Shown: piece after piece, positions 57,009 to 64,000 of the stretch | Numbering within the stretch: position 1 is the first letter of the stretch | How the letters are laid out: each line of letters starts with the position of its first letter | Source: Brevibacillus_C sp046036945 | GTDB lineage: Bacteria > Bacillota > Bacilli > Brevibacillales > Brevibacillaceae | Assembly: GCF_046036945.1 (NCBI RefSeq) | Contig: NZ_JBJQOQ010000007.1 | Span: 124,001-188,000 of the forward strand | DNA length: 64,000 bases | Reading direction: 5' to 3' | The notes under the pieces: model-generated | Database searches by the model: none | Seen by the model: only the letters and a program-made list of their open reading frames with translations | Told to the model about the DNA's origin: nothing | Translations under genes and position numbers: made by a program

Positions 57009-57283
57009 CTAATGTTCCTCCCTTGCATGCGAGCAATTAAGCTTTTGTTTATCCTATGCACGCAGCCCGTAAGGTGAACTCTCTCCGCATGGAACAACCG
57101 CAATTTTTGCAAAGGGCACAAGCCCGCTGCCGCCGAAACGGAGGCAAAAGTGAAACCAGGACAGGTTGCTGACGGCTCTTCGTTCAGGTTGGCCTATTCT
57201 TCATTGAATTAGGTATCCCGCTGAGAACAGGATTGTTTCAATCCCATAGAATGTAAAGAAAGCACAGAGAGGGGGGAGCCATC

Positions 57284-57370
57284 ATGGGATTTTTCGAAGC
57301 CTTCGATGATTTTCTCATCGTTCTGGTGTTGTTTATTCTGCTGGTAATTGTTGCTATGAGTGAAAACTAA
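57284..57370 (+). CDS. Tiny hydrophobic protein (28 aa), spore-type small membrane peptide
   Basis: This short ORF follows a very strong ribosome site (GAGAGGGGGGAG). The 28 residues comprise the head GFFEAFDDF, a single hydrophobic run LIVLVLFILLVIVAM and a polar end SEN. It resembles the YjcZ/SscA-type small hydrophobic spore peptides of Bacillales and shares its acidic/aromatic head with the 26-residue ORF at 3099. A bidirectional terminator follows. The role is unknown; spore coat or membrane association is inferred from the family likeness. Confidence 0.7.
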   Translation: MGFFEAFDDFLIVLVLFILLVIVAMSEN

Positions 57371-57418
57371 TCATTGACTTTAAGCAGATAAACACGACAC
57401 GTTTTTACCGCCAATCAC

Positions 57419-57456
57419 AAAACGCTCTTTCTGGCCGCTGCCAGGAAGAGCGTTTT
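57419..57456. terminator. Bidirectional terminator before the dynamin operon end
   Basis: AAAACGCTCTT/AAGAGCGTTTT with inner TCTGGC/GCCAGG pairing lies between the convergent stops of the 28-residue ORF and the dynamin gene, with T-runs both ways. Confidence 0.85.
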
Positions 57457-57459
57457 GTC

Positions 57460-59424
57460 TTATTGTTCGATGAGCTGTTCCCGCTTGCGGACAAGCTCGT
57501 CCACATCCACCTTCATATCCAGAGCGGCAAAGATCCCGGTGTAGTACTCCTCCACCTGTTCGATTACCTGCTGTCTCGAGCGCTCTACCATGTCGGCAAA
57601 GGCGGCGGCAAAGGCATCGGCGAGCCGCTCTCCGCCCGCCTCCAGGTAGGCGGCTACCGGCTGCTGAAGCAGTTTCTCCAGCTCATCGCGGACTTTTTTC
57701 TTGCCTTCTCCTTCGAAAAAGTCCTTCGTATTCTTAAAATACTGCAGGGCTGGCTGAAATTTCGCCGGCGAAGCGTCAGGCAGGTGCTCGGCAAATTCAG
57801 GCGTTTCCACTTTGCAGTCTGTATAGGGGGAGAGTGAAAGACTGCCGGCATCGTGGGCGAGTTCCTTCCCCCACTGTTCCATCAGCCGCCTGCCGCTTTT
57901 GTTAACCTGTTTCTCCAGCCTTAAGGCAGTGGCCCGCAGCTCCTGGCCCAGATCGTAGCTGACGGATCGGAGCAGCTCCTGCAGGGAACCTTGCAAGGCC
58001 TGCTTCAGATTCCTGCCGTCATCAATTATCACCGACGGGTTAAATGCATAGTTAAACAATTCGCCAAACCGGAAGAACAACCGCTGCTTGACGTAGAACA
58101 GCAGTTCCTCCCGCTCTTTGGCCAGATCGCGTTCCTCTGAAGCGGCGGACACGGATGTTACCCGCATAATAGCGGATTGGCGGGCCGCTTCTGCCTGTTG
58201 CCGGCGCAGCTGTCTGGCTTGTTCCCCCTCCTGTGCCGCTGCGATCATCTCGCCCAGTGTCGCTTTGGCACGGCGGATTTCGCCGTTTGCCGCCTCCACC
58301 GACATCTGCGTCAGTTCTTCGATCGTGAACTGCGAAAAATCTCGTTCAAAGTCCAGCAGGCCTGAGAGCGCTAGGGCCTGCCCGGCTTCCGGAAGCGGAT
58401 CGCCCTCGCCTGTTTGCGTGCGCTGCCGGTATACTTTTTCCGCGGAGGCCGACAGCTTGCCCTTTTCATGCAGCCGGGCCAATAGCGCCGTCTGGCTCGA
58501 CACCGGATACAGGCGCGGGTGGCGAATCCCGCAGGAGAGCAGATTTTTTTCGATGTGCTGCAGGACATCGTCCAGTTCTTCCCGGGATGCGGCGAGATCG
58601 GCAGCGTTGACGAGGAAGAACATTTTATCCAGTTCAAACGTGTCCTTGACCCGCCCCATCTGCAGCAGGAATTCGTGGTCTGCCTGTGAAAACGCGTGGT
58701 TGTAATACGTGACGAACAGCACCGCATCGGCGTTTTTCATGTAGTCGAAGGCGACCCCGGTATGGCGGGCGTTGATCGAATCGGCGCCCGGCGTGTCTAC
58801 CAGAATGATGCCCTGTTCCGTCAGCGGACAATCGTAGAACAGCTCGATGTACTCGGCAAAACAAGCTTTGTCCTCTTTGGCGACAAAGCTTTTAAACGCT
58901 TGCATGTCGACGATCAGTTCGCCGCCGATGTGCTCTCCCATTTCCGGCATGCCCTTTATGACCGCTTTTAAAAACGAGTAGTGCGGCTTTGCCGCCGGCG
59001 CGATCTGTGCTACGTCAATGCCGTTCACCGCATTCAGCCCGTCGTGCAAATCGGCAGCCTGAATGCCAAATACCGCAAGCGAACGGAGCACATCTCCTTC
59101 TATCGCTTCTTCCGTTTTGAGCACCACCCTGACAGTGCCGTGCGGACGTTCCGGCGTAGTCGGCAAGATTTTATTGATTGCCGCCGTCGTCGGGTTTGGG
59201 GAAACCGGCAGCACCATATCTCCCATCAATGCGTTGGCAAACGAAGATTTTCCCGCGCTAAACGCTCCAAACAAGGCAACGGTAAAACGGTTAGCCTCCA
59301 GTCTGTCGGCTCGCTCCCGCATCGCCTTGGCTTGTGCCAGCATGCCCGGCACATGGGCAATCTGCTCGCTTGCGCTGCGCAGCCGATTCGCTGCGTCCAG
59401 CAGCTTCGCTTTCGATTGATTCAT
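57460..59424 (-). CDS. Dynamin-like GTPase (DynA second-half equivalent)
   Basis: This 654-residue bacterial dynamin has a GTPase domain at the N-terminus: P-loop GAFSAGKSS, switch Thr in NPTTAAINK, G3 LVDTPGADS and G4-like LVNAAD. Long helical neck and trunk regions follow, with a hydrophobic patch near FFRFGELFNYAFNPSVI and a Lys/Glu-rich end. Such proteins tether and fuse membranes and protect against phage or pore damage. In B. subtilis the equivalent is the C-terminal half of the single 1193-residue DynA (YpbR). The start at 59424 lies seven bases after the stop of the other half, with GGGAGAG upstream, so the two are co-expressed as separate proteins. Confidence 0.88.
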   Translation of the reverse strand: MNQSKAKLLDAANRLRSASEQIAHVPGMLAQAKAMRERADRLEANRFTVALFGAFSAGKSSFANALMGDMVLPVSPNPTTAAINKILPTTPERPHGTVRVVLKTEEAIEGDVLRSLAVFGIQAADLHDGLNAVNGIDVAQIAPAAKPHYSFLKAVIKGMPEMGEHIGGELIVDMQAFKSFVAKEDKACFAEYIELFYDCPLTEQGIILVDTPGADSINARHTGVAFDYMKNADAVLFVTYYNHAFSQADHEFLLQMGRVKDTFELDKMFFLVNAADLAASREELDDVLQHIEKNLLSCGIRHPRLYPVSSQTALLARLHEKGKLSASAEKVYRQRTQTGEGDPLPEAGQALALSGLLDFERDFSQFTIEELTQMSVEAANGEIRRAKATLGEMIAAAQEGEQARQLRRQQAEAARQSAIMRVTSVSAASEERDLAKEREELLFYVKQRLFFRFGELFNYAFNPSVIIDDGRNLKQALQGSLQELLRSVSYDLGQELRATALRLEKQVNKSGRRLMEQWGKELAHDAGSLSLSPYTDCKVETPEFAEHLPDASPAKFQPALQYFKNTKDFFEGEGKKKVRDELEKLLQQPVAAYLEAGGERLADAFAAAFADMVERSRQQVIEQVEEYYTGIFAALDMKVDVDELVRKREQLIEQ

Positions 59425-59431
59425 TGTTTGT

Positions 59432-61069
59432 TTACTCTCCCTCTAGCAGTATCGCACAGAGCCGTGCTCTTGCGTCCTCTTCCCGTTTTGACAAAGCTTC
59501 AAGTGCTTGGTGGGCTTCCATCAAGCTGCGCAGTTGATCCCGTTTGTGATCAAGTTCTTGGCTCTCCTCGCGGACGGCAGCGGACAAGCTTGCCGTCACC
59601 TGTCCGATCAGCTCCAGGCCGACCCGCCGGTACTCCGCCTTTACTGCATCGGATATATCCTTGCAGTAGTTAAGCACGTATTCACGGGTGCCGGCGCCCT
59701 CCTTCACCTGTCCTGCAAGCATCTCGGGCGTCACCTCGATATTGACGGCGTGCACAGCGGCATGGAACGCTTCGTCGCGGAGGCCGTACGCCTCCGGGAA
59801 CTTGGCGATCAGCTGTTTAAAATGCCAGTCGAGGTTGGACGCCACTTTCTCCCTGAAATCCCCGAGCAGCGCCTCTAACCTCGCGGCACGCTCCTCTTCC
59901 GTCTTTTTTCCGGAGAAGAGCAACCCGACTTTAAAGCCCGGCTTGCGGCTTTCCAGGTAGCGTTCTGCCGCTTCATTGGTGCTGTAGTAAGTGAGTCTGG
60001 CATTGTCCAATAATTTGGAGAGCTCGCTCTCCATCTCTTCCTCGGCTGTCTTCACCCGGATGGAGAGGTTATTTTGCCTGGTCTCCACTGCCAGGAGTGC
60101 CAGGTTTACATCATCGCGGCTGCCGACGTCCACTCCTTCGACCTCGACAGTAAGAGCTTCTTCCCACTTCTGACGCTCGCCTTCCTGCTGCCTGGCAAGA
60201 AATCGCACGTGTTCATCTACGAGGTGAAGTGCCGATTGAATCACGCTGGCTTCAATCAACGCCTCTTTTTGCCCCAGCAATTCCAAGAGCTTGGCACGAA
60301 ATTGGTCAAACTGGTTTTCCGGGTGGTCCGGCTCCGCCAGGGATGTGTAGAAAATGCCGTCCGGGCGAATGTTCCACATGGCAAATGCCTCTTCTACACT
60401 CTCTTTGTAGCTGTCGAAGTCCAACTCAAAATCAACGTGCTTGTCGATCATGTTAATCACGAGATAGACTGGTTTTTCTCGATCTTTCAATGTTTTGGTA
60501 AAATTGAAATTTTCTTCCGCCTGAACGTGGTTGTAATCCATCATGTAGATCACCACGTCCGCGAGATGAAGCGCCGATTCTGTCGCGATCTTGTGGGCCG
60601 CGTCGGTCGAATCGATCCCTGGGGTGTCCAGCAGGCTGGTCTCTTCTCCCAGGAATAAGCCCGGGTAGCTGATCTCCACCCATTCCACCGCATCTCCGTC
60701 GACGGCATACGCCTTCAGCTGCTCCATTTCCGTGTCAGGGTCGAATGTCAGCACTCCATTTTTACGAGTATAGACGCGGGCAGCCGGTTCGCCGCCGCGA
60801 ATTTTCACCACATTGGCGCTGGTGGGAATCGGATTGGACGGCAGCAGTTCCCTGCCCAGCAATGTATTGATCATCGTCGATTTGCCCGCTGAAAAGTGGC
60901 CGCAAAAGGCGATGTTCATCTCCTTGCCTCGCGTTTTGTCCGCGAGCTGCATGAGCTTCACAGCATTTGGTTCGTCCCCGCCCCGGCGGATTTCTTCTGC
61001 CGCACGCTGCAGGGAGCTTGCAAGCTGGCTCGCATCTCTGTGTTTCGCCAACTGTTGATCTATGTTCAC
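59432..61069 (-). CDS. Dynamin-like GTPase (DynA first-half equivalent)
   Basis: This 545-residue dynamin-family GTPase has P-loop GHFSAGKST, switch IPTSANVVK, G3 LLDTPGIDST and a good G4 LVINMIDKH. The rest is helical and includes the segment SRKPGFKVGLLFSGKKTEEE, which resembles the paddle-proximal region of DynA. The start is GTG 61069 behind GGTGGAG. It is the first gene of a two-gene operon; its length plus that of the downstream partner (1199 residues) equals one fused DynA. The stop lies seven bases before the partner start. Membrane remodelling as a heteromer is the likely job. Confidence 0.88.
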   Translation of the reverse strand: MNIDQQLAKHRDASQLASSLQRAAEEIRRGGDEPNAVKLMQLADKTRGKEMNIAFCGHFSAGKSTMINTLLGRELLPSNPIPTSANVVKIRGGEPAARVYTRKNGVLTFDPDTEMEQLKAYAVDGDAVEWVEISYPGLFLGEETSLLDTPGIDSTDAAHKIATESALHLADVVIYMMDYNHVQAEENFNFTKTLKDREKPVYLVINMIDKHVDFELDFDSYKESVEEAFAMWNIRPDGIFYTSLAEPDHPENQFDQFRAKLLELLGQKEALIEASVIQSALHLVDEHVRFLARQQEGERQKWEEALTVEVEGVDVGSRDDVNLALLAVETRQNNLSIRVKTAEEEMESELSKLLDNARLTYYSTNEAAERYLESRKPGFKVGLLFSGKKTEEERAARLEALLGDFREKVASNLDWHFKQLIAKFPEAYGLRDEAFHAAVHAVNIEVTPEMLAGQVKEGAGTREYVLNYCKDISDAVKAEYRRVGLELIGQVTASLSAAVREESQELDHKRDQLRSLMEAHQALEALSKREEDARARLCAILLEGE

Positions 61070-61384
61070 TGTTGATCATCTCCACCTATCTATTCTACCA
61101 TGCCGAATGTACCATACTCCTCCTATTTGTTCAATCCGTGTTGACAGGTTTTCCAGGCATGATTTGACATTTTTTATACATTCGGAAAGTTTAATTTCGC
61201 TAACGCATTAAATGATGAAAGTAGAATAAAAACTATGGCTTTCGCTATTTGGCTTGGCGATAAGCCAAGTTTTTCTCATCCGGTAACGGGCGGAACCGGA
61301 CAGAAGGTGCAGGCAATCTCACCTTTTTATTGGCGGCGCATAACGTACCACTAGGCACGATTCTTCGGAGAGGAAGGTTTGCTT
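61070..61384 (+). other. Gene-free leader before the cyclase gene with three small hairpins
   Basis: The first half is AT-rich and holds two TTGACA sequences (61141 and 61164) without a well-spaced -10. Three hairpins follow in series: CTTGGC/GCCAAG with five T (61253-61274), CCGGT/ACCGG around AACGGGCGGA, and GGTG/CACC followed by TTTTT. This could be a structured leader of the cyclase mRNA or terminators of read-through from upstream. I do not recognise a known riboswitch class. Confidence 0.4.
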
Positions 61385-63265
61385 GTGGCTAGTCATGTAG
61401 ATGCCGCTATCGATCGCCTGGTCAGCCGGCTGCAAAAGGAGCAAGAGTCAGATGGCTCCTGGCGCTTCTGCTTTGAAACGGGGACGATGACAGATGCGTA
61501 TGCGATCATCCTGCTGCGTTCCCTTGGCCTCGCGGAAAATGAGCTGATCAGCAGGCTGGCAGAGCGGATTGCCCGCAGGCAAGGAGATAACGGCGCCTGG
61601 AGGCTGTTTCCTGACGAGAAGCCGGGAAATCTGACCGCGACTGTGGAAGCCTACTTCGCGCTGCTCTATGCGGGTTACCGGCGAAAAACGGACGGGAACT
61701 TGCTCGCGGCGAAGCGCTTCATCCTGTCCCGCGGCGGACTTTCCAACGTCAGTTTCATGACGAGGATCATGTTGTCCCTGACCGGACAGCTTCCCTGGAT
61801 GAAGCATTTTCTTCCGCTTGAAATCATGCTCCTGCCGCCTTTTTCCCCGGTCCATTTTTTTGACTTTTCCAGTTACGCCAGAGTACATATCGCACCCATC
61901 ATGGCTTCTTATCAGCAAAAATTTGCAGTCAAGCCAACAAATGCACCCGATCTCGCAGATCTGGTCACAGAAAGGTCCATTGCTGAGAAACATGTACCTG
62001 CCTGGCAAATCCTCTACGACCTGATCAGGCGAGGGGCAAGGCACGTCCCGCTTCTGCCCGAGGCGCTGAACACGTTGGGCTTGCAGGCGGCTGAACGTTT
62101 CATGCTGGAGAGAGTGGAACCGGATGGAACCCTGTACAGCTACTTCAGTACGACTTTTTTTATGATCTTCGCCCTGCTGGCACTCGGTTATCCGCTGCAT
62201 CATCCGGTCATCTCCCAGGCTATTGGCGGAATCAAGGGGCTGGCTTGTCAGGCTGATGGATTCCCGCATATCCAGGAGGCCACGTCTACGGTCTGGGACA
62301 CCGCCTTGCTCAGTTACGCCCTGCAGACGGCCGGAGTCCCCGCATCCGCCCCGATGATCGCCAAGGCGAACGCGTATCTGCTCTCCAGACAGCAGCGCCG
62401 CTACGGTGATTGGGCCGTTCGCAATCCCGGTGTAGAGCCGGGAGGATGGGGGTTTTCCGACGTGAACACCTTGCATCCCGATATCGATGATACCACGGCG
62501 GCCCTGCGTTCCATCCGCCGGTCGGCAGGCAGCGATCCCACCTACGCAGCCTCCTGGAAAAAAGGCCTAGATTGGCTCTTGTCCATGCAGAACAGAGATG
62601 GCGGCTGGGCGGCGTTTGCCAAGAACACCGATCTGGAGATCTTGCGCCATCTGCCGATTGAGGGAGCGGATGCCGCCGCCACCGATCCGTCCACTGCCGA
62701 CCTAACCGGAAGGACTTTGGAATTTTTAGGGAATTATGCCGGGATGAAAGCAGAAAACCGCCATATTCAGCGGGCCGTTGACTGGCTGCTTCGACATCAG
62801 CAAGCAGACGGATCGTGGTATGGCCGTTGGGGGATTTCTTATATTTACGGGACGTGGGCGGCTGTTACAGGGCTAGCTGCCGCAGGACTGCCAGGCGATC
62901 ACCCGGCGATCCGCAAAGCCGTCGCGTGGCTCTTGCGGATTCAAAATCCGGACGGCGGCTGGGGGGAATCCTGCCGAAGCGACATCTCCAAAAAGTATAC
63001 GCCGCTCGGGGCCAGCACACCTTCGCAGACCGCATGGGCCGTCGACGCTCTAATAGCTGGGGGCGCAGAACCGACGGCTGAACTGGAACGAGGCATCCAA
63101 TACCTGCTTATTTCCCTGGACAAACGGGATTGGACCGCTTCCTACCCGACCGGAGCGGGTCTGCCCGGCGGCCTGTACATCCATTACCACAGTTACCGCT
63201 ACATTTGGCCGCTGCTCGCGCTCAGCCACTACCGTGAAAAGTATGCAGCCGTTTTCTTGCCGTAG
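61385..63265 (+). CDS. sqhC: Sporulenol-synthase-like terpene cyclase (squalene-hopene cyclase family)
   Basis: This 626-residue class II triterpene cyclase has the protonating motif DIDD at 366-369 (DIDDTT), several QW-type repeats (LSMQNRDGGWAAF, LRHQQADGSWYGRWG, LRIQNPDGGWGES) and the ATSTVWDTALLSYAL segment. The N-terminus (DGSWRFCFETGTMTDAYAI) is closer to B. subtilis SqhC, which cyclises tetraprenyl-beta-curcumene to sporulenol in spores, than to hopene cyclases. GTG 61385 is chosen because AGGAAGG lies seven bases before it; TTG 61379 is too close. It is monocistronic with a 315-bp leader. Hopene synthesis cannot be excluded from sequence alone. Confidence 0.9.
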   Translation: MASHVDAAIDRLVSRLQKEQESDGSWRFCFETGTMTDAYAIILLRSLGLAENELISRLAERIARRQGDNGAWRLFPDEKPGNLTATVEAYFALLYAGYRRKTDGNLLAAKRFILSRGGLSNVSFMTRIMLSLTGQLPWMKHFLPLEIMLLPPFSPVHFFDFSSYARVHIAPIMASYQQKFAVKPTNAPDLADLVTERSIAEKHVPAWQILYDLIRRGARHVPLLPEALNTLGLQAAERFMLERVEPDGTLYSYFSTTFFMIFALLALGYPLHHPVISQAIGGIKGLACQADGFPHIQEATSTVWDTALLSYALQTAGVPASAPMIAKANAYLLSRQQRRYGDWAVRNPGVEPGGWGFSDVNTLHPDIDDTTAALRSIRRSAGSDPTYAASWKKGLDWLLSMQNRDGGWAAFAKNTDLEILRHLPIEGADAAATDPSTADLTGRTLEFLGNYAGMKAENRHIQRAVDWLLRHQQADGSWYGRWGISYIYGTWAAVTGLAAAGLPGDHPAIRKAVAWLLRIQNPDGGWGESCRSDISKKYTPLGASTPSQTAWAVDALIAGGAEPTAELERGIQYLLISLDKRDWTASYPTGAGLPGGLYIHYHSYRYIWPLLALSHYREKYAAVFLP

Positions 63266-63298
63266 ACACGATACGGGGGAAACGCCGAAATATGAACG

Positions 63299-63345
63299 AC
63301 TCCCGGCCTTTGAATCGGCGATCGCCGCCGATTCTGGCCGGGAGT
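63299..63345. terminator. Large hairpin between cyclase and PfpI genes
   Basis: ACTCCCGGCC (63299-63308) pairs with GGCCGGGAGT (63336-63345), with inner GAATCGGCG/CGCCGATTC. It lies between convergent stops. No T-run follows closely, so it may act as a transcript stabiliser rather than a terminator. Confidence 0.55.
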
Positions 63346-63371
63346 GATGTCTGATATCCATTTGCCGCAAA

Positions 63372-63893
63372 CTATTTTGCCAGCAGATCGGCGAAGGCTT
63401 TGGCGTATGCCGGCAGATCGGGAGGACGGCGGGAACCGACAATGTGTCCATCGACGACGACTTCCTCGTCTACCCAGATCGCTCCCGCGTTTTCCATATC
63501 ATCCTTGATTCCTGGCGTTGAGGTAGTCTTCACCCCTTGCAGGATCTTCGCCGACACCAGTACCCAACCGGCGTGACAGATATGGCCAATCGGTTTTTTG
63601 GCCTTGTCCATCGCCTGGATAAACGACAAAATCTCCGGATAGCGGCGCAGCTTATCAGGCGCCCATCCGCCGGGAACCAGCACACCGTCATACTCCTCGG
63701 GCTTCACCTGGTCGATCGCTTTATCCGAGCTGCACGGTACACCGTATTTTCCCGTATAGGTATGATTTTCCTTCGGTCCGACGATGTCCACCTGGGCTCC
63801 TTCTTCTCTCAGACGAAGGACCGGATACCAAAGCTCCAAGTCCTCAAACTCGTTTTCAATGTAGCAAACGACTTTTTTGCCTTCCAACCGCAT
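63372..63893 (-). CDS. PfpI/DJ-1 family protein
   Basis: This 173-residue protein of the DJ-1/PfpI superfamily (type 1 glutamine amidotransferase-like fold) includes reported proteases, glyoxalases and deglycases. The nucleophile Cys lies in IGHICHAGW, the supporting Glu in IENEFEDLELW, and the strand VLVPGGWAPDKLRR is typical of PfpI. It ends with GSRRPPDLPAYAKAF as in the YfkM/YraA group. ATG 63893 follows AAGGGG by eight bases; the open frame upstream lacks a ribosome site. A stress role is likely by family; the exact chemistry is debated. Confidence 0.93.
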   Translation of the reverse strand: MRLEGKKVVCYIENEFEDLELWYPVLRLREEGAQVDIVGPKENHTYTGKYGVPCSSDKAIDQVKPEEYDGVLVPGGWAPDKLRRYPEILSFIQAMDKAKKPIGHICHAGWVLVSAKILQGVKTTSTPGIKDDMENAGAIWVDEEVVVDGHIVGSRRPPDLPAYAKAFADLLAK

Positions 63894-64000
63894 TTTCTCA
63901 ACCCCTTGTCCGAGTTCATTCCCATCCATTGTATCACGATTCAGACGATAAAAGACTTTCATCCGATGCTCTCTTCCAGCTGTCCGGCCTCACCCGCCCG

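Noticed and set aside
61070..61384. Cyclic-di-GMP or similar known riboswitch before the cyclase gene
   Set aside because: Small hairpins are present, but the conserved aptamer core sequences of the known classes I can recall are absent.
1..64000. CRISPR arrays, tRNA or rRNA genes, transposases, phage genes
   Set aside because: No regularly spaced repeats, cloverleaf-type sequences, rRNA cores or recombinase motifs were recognised anywhere in the window.

Overview
The window looks like chromosome of a spore-forming, S-layer-bearing member of the Bacillales, most like Brevibacillus or a close Paenibacillaceae relative. The basis is Gram-positive Shine-Dalgarno sites with frequent GTG and TTG starts, SLH-domain surface proteins, a sporulenol-synthase-type cyclase, RelQ, LytSR, DUF1128/YfkK and two tiny spore-type hydrophobic proteins. 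Base composition by eye is mid-50s % GC, broken by a few AT-rich patches (Fic gene, upstream of the TAXI transporter, the mph remnant). The genus is an inference. I found no rRNA, tRNA, CRISPR array, transposase or phage gene.

Layout. 0-8.6 kb: queF behind a probable preQ1-I riboswitch, a divergent cystine-type ABC transporter, a nitroreductase, an inositol-phosphatase-family enzyme, the cstA-ybdD peptide/pyruvate uptake pair, and an exported protein made of two exact 270-residue repeats. 8.6-13.5 kb: a YcdB/SLH surface protein and the LytS/LytR two-component system. 13.6-15.1 kb: an AT-rich, probably acquired Fic gene. 15.1-19.5 kb: a TAXI-type TRAP transporter and hppD. 19.7-21.6 kb: a methyltransferase followed by two decayed genes, an alpha/beta hydrolase tail and a macrolide phosphotransferase with an internal deletion but an intact attenuator-like leader. 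22-27 kb: a complete ugpCAEBQ operon behind a PhoP-type box array, divergent from a small Xre regulator with tandem operator-like repeats. 27-32 kb: membrane proteins, an RsmF-type rRNA methyltransferase and an orphan regulator. 32.2-36.3 kb: a Fur-type siderophore uptake locus (binding protein divergent from two FecCD permeases and an ATPase).

36.3-43.3 kb: a 208-bp interrupted palindrome, a metallo-beta-lactamase-fold hydrolase, a DUF4062 protein coupled to a 61-residue protein, a MOSC protein, a DEAD-box helicase, PepV and RelQ. 43.4-49.8 kb: an MFS exporter, an ssuABC-type operon and a chemoreceptor. 49.9-56.6 kb: an acetyltransferase, a TetR regulator, DUF1128, citramalate synthase, an alpha/beta hydrolase, an M20 amidohydrolase and a broken SLH/GLUG surface gene. 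56.8-64 kb: a cold-shock protein, a 28-residue hydrophobic ORF, two adjacent dynamin-like GTPases that together equal the single DynA of Bacillus subtilis, a sporulenol-synthase-like cyclase and a PfpI/DJ-1 protein.

The most unusual items are the DUF4062 gene pair, the split DynA operon, the ungapped 270-residue duplication in which a candidate acidic active-site residue is Lys in one copy, the RLR-containing leader before the dead mph gene, the 208-bp palindrome and the exact 22-bp-spaced PhoP repeats before ugp.
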